Part shown: positions 57,582 to 64,000 of the stretch, in pieces
Numbering within the stretch: the stretch's first letter is position 1
Layout: each line of letters begins with the position of its first letter
NCBI RefSeq assembly: GCF_011762095.1
Contig: NZ_JAASQO010000003.1
Location: 62,001 to 126,000 of the forward strand
DNA: 64,000 nt
From: Parvibaculum indicum
Lineage (GTDB): Bacteria > Pseudomonadota > Alphaproteobacteria > Parvibaculales > Parvibaculaceae
Direction of reading: 5' to 3'
Made by a program: the position numbers and the translations under genes
The notes under the pieces: model-generated
What the model saw: only the letters and a program-made list of their open reading frames with translations
Database searches by the model: none
What the model was told of the DNA's origin: nothing

Positions 57582-58286
57582 CTATGCGCCCTTGGCCCGG
57601 AAGCCCATATTGAAGGCGATGGAGACGCGGGTCTCCTCGCTCAGATTGGGCTGCACCGCGTGTTGCAGCCATGACGGAAAGACGATCAGCAGGCCCGGCG
57701 CGGCCCGGTATTGCAGTGCCTGATTGTTCATCCTTGTGCGCTCCTTCACCGGATAGACGCTCATAATGCGTTCCCGAACCGGATCGTAGAACTCGATATT
57801 GCCCGCGCCTTCCGGCACTTTGGCGTAATAGGTGCCGGACAGGATGGCATTGGGATGCACATGCGCGCGGTTATAGTCGCGCGGCCCGTTCCTGTTGATC
57901 CACATCTCCTGGAAGACGAGATCGAAACGGTCGAAGTCGAAAGCGAGTCTTTTGGCGCAGCCGACGCAGGTCCGTCCGATAATCCCGCGAATCTCGGCAA
58001 GCTCCGGCCGCCTGTGCAGATCGGACGGGCTGTGCCAGCCGCCGACATTCGAGCGCGTCACATGAGGCAGTTCGCGCTCATATGTCTCCATTGCGGAGAG
58101 AATATCCGCGTCGATCCGCTCATGGTCGAGAACCCTGCGCGGCCAGATCGGCGTCGAAAACCAGAGTTCCGGCGCATAGCCGTCTTCCGTGTCCGGCGTC
58201 CGCGCGGCGGGCATGGCGGGGGCGGGGTCCGCGCTCTCCGCTTCCGGTGTCGAAAGCGGCGCCTCCCGCTCAAGCGTGTCCTGCAT
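57582..58286 (-). CDS. putative 2OG-Fe(II) oxygenase (TIGR02466 type)
   Basis: A 234-residue cytoplasmic protein. The central segments LWFSTPIWPRRVLDHE, SNVGGWHSPSDLHRRPE, QEMWINRNGPRDYNRAHVHP, NAILSGTYYAKVPEGAGNIE and LIVFPSWLQHAVQPN follow the TIGR02466/2OG-FeII_Oxy_5 family. HVHP and WLQHAVQPN would provide iron-binding histidines and RVSIAFN the 2OG-binding Arg. Substrate unknown; relatives are often beside large repetitive surface proteins or TPR proteins. Convergent with the carboxylase, stops 6 bases apart. Confidence 0.82.
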   Translation of the reverse strand: MQDTLEREAPLSTPEAESADPAPAMPAARTPDTEDGYAPELWFSTPIWPRRVLDHERIDADILSAMETYERELPHVTRSNVGGWHSPSDLHRRPELAEIRGIIGRTCVGCAKRLAFDFDRFDLVFQEMWINRNGPRDYNRAHVHPNAILSGTYYAKVPEGAGNIEFYDPVRERIMSVYPVKERTRMNNQALQYRAAPGLLIVFPSWLQHAVQPNLSEETRVSIAFNMGFRAKGA

Positions 58287-58326
58287 GTCGTTCCGTCTCG
58301 TTTTGAACCTGCCGACGGGAAGGCTA

Positions 58327-59250
58327 TCACCGCGTTGCGTCGCGGGGGCGGGCCGATGCCGCCGATTTGGGGCGATCGCCGGGGCAGGAAGGAAGGCGAG
58401 CGGCCAGCGCCGGCCAGCGCGCCGCCCAGTCGTCCCGATGGCCCATATCGGGGATCACGATCTGCCGGGCACAGTTGCGCGCGGGCATGTGCCGAATGAA
58501 GCTGGCGGCGATCATGGGCGGCACCACCTCGTCCTCGCCGCCGGAATAGTGGATTTGCGGCAGGCGCGCGATCCTTGTCGCCACATCGAGCGGGTCCAGA
58601 GATCCGTAAAGGGCCGTCACATGGTGATAGGCGGTGAAGGCCGCGCTATCGAGCGGCGCAGCTATCGTGACGAGGCTCGCCACATCGTCGCGGCGTGCTG
58701 CGAGCAGTGCCGCGACGGCGCCGCCGCCCGAATAGCCGACAAGCCGGATGGCGGGCGCATGCGCTTCCGCCTTCAGCGCGTCCAGCGCCTGGTTCACCGC
58801 CTCCACCACCTCTTCGCCATAGCGCGCCACGGTCCATAGGTCCGCACGGCAGTTTCGGGCCCCCGCCGCGCCGTCGACCGTACCGGTAAACTGGCACGGC
58901 CGCGCGAGATAGACGGTATTCGGTCCCGGGTCGGCGGCGGCCACACCGAGCATGGTCATGGAAACAGGTGTCGGGTCGGATGAAGGTTCGTTTCGCGTCT
59001 TCCAGGCGGCGCCGTCCCCCTCGATGAAAACGGTGAGCGGCTCGCCCTCGGCGCGGGTCTTGCGGAATCCAACCAGATCGAACCTTGTTGTCGCGAGGCG
59101 GAACTTCTCAAGCCCGCCATGCTGCGCCACGCTTGCCGCCTTGGCCTCCCGCTCCGCGAGCGGGGGAGCGCCTGCGCAACCGGCCAGGACCATTGCCAGG
59201 AGGCCGGTCGCCAATCGTACCGGATCGCCGCGCAGATTCATGTGCTTCAT
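58327..59250 (-). CDS. alpha/beta-hydrolase lipoprotein
   Basis: A 307-residue protein with a lipoprotein signal (LLAMVLAGCAG, lipidated Cys near residue 25), so anchored to a membrane on the periplasmic side. The hydrolase part has TVFIEGDGAAW, LARPCQFTG, nucleophile Ser in LVGYSGGGAVAALLAARR, Asp in SGGEDEVVP and His in PDMGHRDDW. Esterase or lipase activity is likely; substrate unknown. ATG 59250 chosen with GGAAG upstream; ATG 59286 is possible. Confidence 0.82.
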   Translation of the reverse strand: MKHMNLRGDPVRLATGLLAMVLAGCAGAPPLAEREAKAASVAQHGGLEKFRLATTRFDLVGFRKTRAEGEPLTVFIEGDGAAWKTRNEPSSDPTPVSMTMLGVAAADPGPNTVYLARPCQFTGTVDGAAGARNCRADLWTVARYGEEVVEAVNQALDALKAEAHAPAIRLVGYSGGGAVAALLAARRDDVASLVTIAAPLDSAAFTAYHHVTALYGSLDPLDVATRIARLPQIHYSGGEDEVVPPMIAASFIRHMPARNCARQIVIPDMGHRDDWAARWPALAARLPSCPGDRPKSAASARPRDATR

Positions 59251-59316
59251 GACCTTGCGCTTCCTTTCCTGAGACGAGCGGTTCATGCGTCAGCAATCTT
59301 GTGGGTGGAGAGAAAC

Positions 59317-60591
59317 GTGTCCAACAGGAAGTCCGAAGTGAAGAAAGCCGGGTCCGGAAAAGAGCCGGCAAAAGAGGTCGCAAAAGAAGGGGCCGCCACC
59401 GGCGGTTCCGCCGACCATAAGAATGCGCCGGGGCAGGCGGCGCAACCGGCAAAACCCAAGACGCAGATTTCCTGCTCGCGAGGCTTCTCCGACTGGATGG
59501 CCCGGAACAATCTGAGTTTCGGTTTTACCTCCTACCAGTCGGGCCGGCTTTATCTCGTCGGGCGCCTGCCGCGCGGGAGGATAAGTTTCCACGAACGTCA
59601 TTTCGTGCGGGCCATGGGCGTGGCCGCCTCGCCGCAGCGTCTCTATCTGGCAAATCACTTTCAGATATGGCGCTTGGAAAACATATTGCCCGCCAATGCC
59701 AGCGTGGACGGCTTCGACCGCAACTATGTGCCGAGAAACGCCCAGACGACGGGCGATCTCGACGTGCATGAAATGGGGATCGACAAGAACGGCCGGATCG
59801 TTTTCGTGAACACGAAATATTCCTGCCTGGCCACGCCGAGTCTCACCCACAGTTTTCGCCCCATCTGGAAACCGCCTTTCATCTCCCGCCTGGCGCCGGA
59901 GGACCGTTGCCATCTGAACGGTCTCGCCATGCAGGACGGAGAGCCGCGCTACGTCACGGCCGTCTGCAAGAGCGACATCGTCACCGGCTGGCGCGACCGC
60001 CGCGCGGAGGGCGGTTGCATCATCGATGTGACGACCGACCGGATCGTGACGGAAAAGCTCTCCATGCCTCATTCGCCCCGTCTTCACGACGGCAAGCTGT
60101 GGGTACTGAACTCCGGGCGCGGTGAATTATGCACGGTGGACCCCGATACGGGCGCCGTGGAGGCGGTGGCCTTTCTCCCCGGCTTCCTGCGCGGGCTCGC
60201 CTTTGCCGGTCCCTACGCCTTTGTCGGACTTTCCCTGCCGCGCGACGGATCCTTCTCGGGGCTGGAGCTGGACGGGGAACTGACCCGGCGCGACGCCGAA
60301 CCCTGGTGCGGCGTGCAGGTCGTGGATACGCGCACCGGCGATATCGTGCAGTGGATCAGGCTGACCGGCGAGGTCAGGGAACTCTTCGATGTGTTCGTTC
60401 TGCCGGGTGTGCGCAATCCGATGGCGACGGGGTTGATGGACAGCCAGATCCAGAGTCTGGTGACCATAGAAAACTGGGCGCCGGACGATGCCCCGTCCGG
60501 AGAGCGCGCGGCCGACACGGATATCGACGGAGCTGAGCCCGAAAAGCCGAACCTGGAGATGCGATCCGAGGTCGTTACGGAAGACGCCTGA
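59317..60591 (+). CDS. TIGR03032-family protein (beta-propeller-like)
   Basis: A 424-residue protein. After a charged N-terminal tail rich in Lys, Ala and Glu (about 1-45), the body follows the TIGR03032/DUF4915 family almost motif by motif: SCSRGFSDWMARNNLSFGF, GFDRNYVPRNAQTTGDLDVH, SFRPIWKPPFISRLAPEDRC, HLNGLAMQDGEPRYVTAVC, MPHSPRLHDGKLWVLNSGRG and FLPGFLRGLAF. The repeats suggest a propeller. Function unknown. GTG 59317 preceded by GGAG is the best start. It is followed by a strong terminator and then by the large surface protein gene. Confidence 0.87.
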   Translation: MSNRKSEVKKAGSGKEPAKEVAKEGAATGGSADHKNAPGQAAQPAKPKTQISCSRGFSDWMARNNLSFGFTSYQSGRLYLVGRLPRGRISFHERHFVRAMGVAASPQRLYLANHFQIWRLENILPANASVDGFDRNYVPRNAQTTGDLDVHEMGIDKNGRIVFVNTKYSCLATPSLTHSFRPIWKPPFISRLAPEDRCHLNGLAMQDGEPRYVTAVCKSDIVTGWRDRRAEGGCIIDVTTDRIVTEKLSMPHSPRLHDGKLWVLNSGRGELCTVDPDTGAVEAVAFLPGFLRGLAFAGPYAFVGLSLPRDGSFSGLELDGELTRRDAEPWCGVQVVDTRTGDIVQWIRLTGEVRELFDVFVLPGVRNPMATGLMDSQIQSLVTIENWAPDDAPSGERAADTDIDGAEPEKPNLEMRSEVVTEDA

Positions 60592-60629
60592 GCAATTAAT
60601 CTGTAAACAGAATATGAAGAAAAGGCATG

Positions 60630-60660
60630 GCGCGGCCGGTGTTTACCGGCCGCGCTTTTC
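60630..60660 (+). terminator. rho-independent terminator
   Basis: GCGCGGCCGGT (60630-60640) and ACCGGCCGCGC (60645-60655) are perfect 11-base arms with a GTTT loop, followed by TTTTC. A textbook terminator for the TIGR03032 gene that insulates the surface-protein gene. Confidence 0.9.
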
Positions 60661-60858
60661 GTGTTTGGGCATCAGTTGCCATGTTGGATCGAATATGGAT
60701 GAGAAAGGCGTCATGGGACCGCACATCATTGTTGAGTGTGCGTGCGTCGGCGCTTGATACTCCGGTCACGTTTATTGGTTTTGCATGCCGATGTATCGAG
60801 GGAAGTGGGCACTCCCGTGATGCGTGCGGATGCGCACTGTTACCTCTGGGGGAAATGA

Positions 60859-63800
60859 ATGAGCCGCACTCAGCGCACGCCCGCAACCGTATTGTCTTCG
60901 TCGAAGATCGCCGGAAGCGCCTACAACTACTACAGCATGACGGTCGAAAATCAGCGGGGTACGGATCAGCGGACCGCCGGCAAGATGCGCCGGCTCTTCG
61001 CCTCGGCTCTTCTTTCGACGGCATCCGCGGTTGTGATCGCGAGCCTTTCCGGCACTCCGGCGCGCGCGGATACGATCGGCGGCGGCGGGGCCTGTGTTCC
61101 CCTGACGCCGCAAAACGGCGATACGGTCACCTGCGCCGGCACGTTTGACGAAACGCTTTCCTTCTCCGAGGTCGAAGACCTGACGGTTGTGCTGCAGGCG
61201 GGTGCGACGGTACGGCCCTTTTTCGAGGATGCGGAAGGTATCGTCGTTCGGGCCGAGAATGAGGAGTACGGCAACGGAACGGTCAAGAACTACGGTCTGA
61301 TCATCACCGGCGACGAGATAAGCGAAGGCGCGGACGGTATCGATGTCAGAACCATTTACGACGCCACGGTCGTCAACGGCGCCTCCGGCTTTGTGACGAC
61401 CTATGGGGCCGGCTCGGACGGTATCGTCGCAGATGCCTATTATGGCGATGCGAGCGTCACCAATGCGGGCACGGTCGGCACGAACGGCGAAAATGCTTAC
61501 GGTCTCGTGGCGTATTCCTATTGGGGCTACGCCTATGCGGGCAATAGCGGTACGGTTTCGACCGATGGCGATTATTCGGGCGCGGTCTATGCCGCGGGCG
61601 ACGAGGGGGCGACGGCAGTCAATACCGGCCGGGTCAGCACGGATGGCGAGGCCTCCTATGGCGTGGTCGCCAACGCCTATGAAGGCAATGCGAAGGCGAC
61701 GAATGACGGCGTGATCGAAATCTTCGGCAGCGAGTCGAGCGCCCTCACCGCCCATTCCGGCGAAGGCAATGCCACGGTTCGGAACTATGCCGACGGCGAG
61801 ATCACCGGCGCTGAAGGTTTCGACGTCGATGGCGGATGGGCCTGGAGCGACGAGGGAAATGCGACGGCGTCCAATGCCGGCGATATCGTTCTTTACGGCG
61901 ACAATTCGTCGGGCCTGATCGCGGTGGCCGGCGAAGGGCTGGCAACGGCGACCAATAGCGGCTCGATCGACATTTATGGCGAGACGGAGGGCATTTCCTT
62001 CGAAGACGCCATGGCCGGACTTATCAGTTCGGACCCGACCGAGGTGGTCGATTATCTGTCGGTCGGCCTGATCGCGGTCGGCGACAGCGCCTCGGCCACC
62101 AACTATGAAGGCGGCTCGATCTTCGCGACCGGTCAGGATGCCGGGGGTATGCTGGTGATCGCGACTTCGCCGGAAGGGACGGCCTCGGGAAGGAACGACG
62201 GGTCGATCTCGACCGGTCAGGCGGTATACGAGCCGTATGCCACGCCCGGTTATCATGATGCCGCGGTCGGCATGCTGGTGATCGCCGATGACGGCGGTGC
62301 GACCGTCTACAATGGCGGCGACATCGAAACCTATGGCGTCGGCAGCATGGGGGCCGTCGCGGGCGCCCGTGGCGATGCCACGGCGACGAATTCCGGCACG
62401 ATCTCCACCGGGACCGTGCAGGGCGAGGCCTATTCCGCCGGCGAGGAGAGTCGCACCTCGCCCGGTCTCGTGGCCCTGTCGACGGCCGCCGATGCGACCG
62501 CGACGAATTTGGCTTATGGCGTGATCGAAACCTCCGGCGACAATTCCTCCGGCATGGTGGCGCTGGCGCCGGAAGGCACGGCGGCCGCGCATAATTACGG
62601 CAGGGTCACGGTCAACGGCGAAGTGGACGGGATTGCCGCGGAAGAACTCGTCGGGATCCTCACCGGTGCCGGCGAGCCTTACGTGTCGGAGGAAACGGCG
62701 GCGAAATATCTCGTGACCGGCGTGGTGGCCATCGGCGACCGGGCCTCGGTCTGGAACCATGAAGGGGCGACCGTCACGGCAACCGGTCAGGATGCATCGG
62801 GCATGCTGGCCGTTGCCACCTCCACCGAATATGCCGCGCTGGCGCACAATGACGGCACCATCTATGCGGGGCTGACGGAGGGCTATCACGACGCAGCCTT
62901 CGGCATGGCCGCCATCGGTGGCGAAGGCGGTGCGGCCGTCAACAATACGGGCGACATCCAGACGGGCGGCCTGCTGGGCTTCGGTGCCCTCGCCGCATCG
63001 GATGGCAACGCCGTCGGGTACAATTCCGGCACCATCACCACCGGTAGCGAGGAAATGGCCGGCGATACGCTGGGTGGCTTCGGTATCGCTGCGGCCTCGG
63101 TCAGCGGCAAGGCCTATATCGGCAATAGCGGCGATATCGAAACCTTCGGCCCGGCGGGCCTTGGCGCTGTCGCCATCGCGGGCGGTACGCCCGACGGGCT
63201 CGGGGAGCCCGAGGCTCCCTTCTGGGTAATGGCGAAATACCTGCCCGAGATCGTTGCCGAATACGGCACGGCTCTGGTGCTCAACGATACCGAGGCAAGC
63301 ATCGTCACGCATGGCGATTTCGGCATCGGCGCCGCCGCTGTCGGTTTCCTTGCCGGTGTTGAAAACCGGGGCGAGATCCGGACGGACGGTCTGGCATCCG
63401 TCGGCGCGGCGTCGCTCGGGCTTTATGCCAGCGTGCATAATGCGGAAGGCGGCACGATCACGACCGGTGCCGCCGATGGCGATGACATCGGGGCTGTCGG
63501 TATGCTGGCCGGCGGTTTGCGCCTGGGCGCGGCGGAGAATGACGGCACCGTCACGACCTATGACACGGGCGGCGTCGGTGTCGCAGCCATCGGCGCCAAA
63601 TATGCGGTGGCGCAGAACGGCTATGACGGCAGCATCACGACGCATGGCGACTACAGCCTCGGCATGGTGTCGGCAAGCCTCTTTGCCGCGGCGGCCTATA
63701 ATGACGGCGAGATTTCGACCGGCGGCGACGTCTCCATGGGTGTCGCGGCTGTCGGCTCGCTCTATGCGGTTCTGGACGAACTCGATCCGGACATCACCTC

Positions 63801-64000
63801 CGGTATCCTCGACGGCGTCGAAGATTACCTGGAAGGCCTCGATGCGCCCGGCGAGTTCGGCGAAGCTTCCGGCACCCTTGCCGCGAACGGCGAAGGTGGC
63901 ACTGTCGACACGGAAGGCGATTTGTCGGTCGGCGTGATGGCGCTCAACTTCGACAATGAAGCTCGCGCAGGCAATATCGGTCACGTTACCACAAGCGGCG
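60859..64000 (+). CDS. large exported repetitive beta-helix surface protein (partial)
   Basis: An open frame of 1047 codons runs off the right edge without a stop. ATG 60859 follows GGGGGA. A long N-terminal region leads to a signal peptide (RRLFASALLSTASAVVIASL) cleaved near residue 70 (ARA/D). The rest is an array of roughly 27-residue units of the form N-x-G-x-I-x-T-x-G-D-x-S-x-G-x-x-A, rich in Gly, Ala, Asp, Glu, Asn and Thr and almost without Lys, Arg or Cys. This is typical of right-handed beta-helix passenger domains. A C-terminal autotransporter barrel would lie outside the window; a two-partner or type I exported protein is the alternative. Acidic repeats may bind calcium. Confidence 0.88.
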   Translation, partial: MSRTQRTPATVLSSSKIAGSAYNYYSMTVENQRGTDQRTAGKMRRLFASALLSTASAVVIASLSGTPARADTIGGGGACVPLTPQNGDTVTCAGTFDETLSFSEVEDLTVVLQAGATVRPFFEDAEGIVVRAENEEYGNGTVKNYGLIITGDEISEGADGIDVRTIYDATVVNGASGFVTTYGAGSDGIVADAYYGDASVTNAGTVGTNGENAYGLVAYSYWGYAYAGNSGTVSTDGDYSGAVYAAGDEGATAVNTGRVSTDGEASYGVVANAYEGNAKATNDGVIEIFGSESSALTAHSGEGNATVRNYADGEITGAEGFDVDGGWAWSDEGNATASNAGDIVLYGDNSSGLIAVAGEGLATATNSGSIDIYGETEGISFEDAMAGLISSDPTEVVDYLSVGLIAVGDSASATNYEGGSIFATGQDAGGMLVIATSPEGTASGRNDGSISTGQAVYEPYATPGYHDAAVGMLVIADDGGATVYNGGDIETYGVGSMGAVAGARGDATATNSGTISTGTVQGEAYSAGEESRTSPGLVALSTAADATATNLAYGVIETSGDNSSGMVALAPEGTAAAHNYGRVTVNGEVDGIAAEELVGILTGAGEPYVSEETAAKYLVTGVVAIGDRASVWNHEGATVTATGQDASGMLAVATSTEYAALAHNDGTIYAGLTEGYHDAAFGMAAIGGEGGAAVNNTGDIQTGGLLGFGALAASDGNAVGYNSGTITTGSEEMAGDTLGGFGIAAASVSGKAYIGNSGDIETFGPAGLGAVAIAGGTPDGLGEPEAPFWVMAKYLPEIVAEYGTALVLNDTEASIVTHGDFGIGAAAVGFLAGVENRGEIRTDGLASVGAASLGLYASVHNAEGGTITTGAADGDDIGAVGMLAGGLRLGAAENDGTVTTYDTGGVGVAAIGAKYAVAQNGYDGSITTHGDYSLGMVSASLFAAAAYNDGEISTGGDVSMGVAAVGSLYAVLDELDPDITSGILDGVEDYLEGLDAPGEFGEASGTLAANGEGGTVDTEGDLSVGVMALNFDNEARAGNIGHVTTSG
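61974..63239 (+). repeat. 218-residue super-repeat within the beta-helix gene
   Basis: The stretch VDYLSVGLIAVGDSASATN (from about 62047) recurs as AKYLVTGVVAIGDRASVWN (from about 62701), and TGQDAGGM (62128) as TGQDASGM (62782), both 654 bases apart. GYHDAAVGM and GYHDAAFGM recur with a 633-base spacing. A third, weaker AKYLPEIVAEYG begins near 63233. So the 27-residue coil repeats are nested in larger modules. Confidence 0.7.

Noticed and set aside
60772-63984. 1070-codon open frame on the minus strand
   Set aside because: It is the mirror of the repetitive beta-helix gene: the period and codon bias keep the opposite strand open. The plus frame has a start, ribosome site, signal peptide and sensible repeats.

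Overview
The window reads as chromosome of a GC-rich alphaproteobacterium with a hydrocarbon/xenobiotic-degrading life style. This rests on the CYP153-like P450, Old Yellow Enzyme, Baeyer-Villiger monooxygenase, acyl-CoA ligase, acyl-CoA carboxylase and hotdog thioesterases, and on an overall feel similar to Parvibaculum-type Rhizobiales; the genus is a guess. I see no rRNA, tRNA, insertion sequence, prophage or CRISPR array. Genes are densely packed, with many 4-bp ATGA overlaps.

Layout. 17-6613: haem/iron acquisition (FecR-type regulator, TonB-dependent receptor with STN domain, haem oxygenase, ExbB-ExbD-TonB). 6660-8122: hotdog thioesterase and SDR dehydrogenase. 13983-8172 (minus): a six-gene TetR-headed operon encoding a LolA-like periplasmic protein, two FtsX/LolC-type permeases, a LolD-type ATPase and an outer-membrane barrel, with a perfect TetR palindrome in front. 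14151-17104: MscS channel and ChaA-type antiporter. 17129-19812: divergent P450 and flavin oxidoreductase.

20042-31229 is the most interesting part, a guanidine-assimilation locus. An ABC importer of the urea-carboxylase type, a creatininase-family amidohydrolase, a GlnT-type glutamine synthetase and a NikR-like regulator are followed by a guanidine-I (ykkC) riboswitch and then by the two carboxyguanidine deiminase subunits and a 1201-residue guanidine/urea carboxylase. Both transcription units start at near-perfect sigma-54 promoters. The first promoter carries GTATTA-N16-TAATAC, which has the geometry of a NikR operator, across its start site. The NikR-like protein has lost two of the four nickel ligands. 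Together this suggests nitrogen status (sigma-54), guanidine (riboswitch) and an unknown signal (NikR-like protein) all feed into one pathway. Allophanate hydrolase, the expected last enzyme, is not in the window.

31285-37184: RND efflux pump with a divergent LysR regulator. 37274-45899: acyl-CoA ligase, two uncharacterised proteins, Baeyer-Villiger monooxygenase, a polytopic membrane protein and an FMN glutamate-synthase-like protein. 45969-49222: GDP-fucose synthesis with two Gmd paralogues. 49310-50128: TesB-like thioesterase. 53007-50174 (minus): copper resistance operon behind a CueR-type 19-bp-spacer promoter whose first mRNA is probably leaderless. 53039-57575: alpha/beta hydrolase and a single-chain BC-BCCP-CT acyl-CoA carboxylase. 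57582-60591: putative 2OG oxygenase, lipoprotein hydrolase and a TIGR03032-type protein. From 60859 a large repetitive exported beta-helix protein runs off the right edge.
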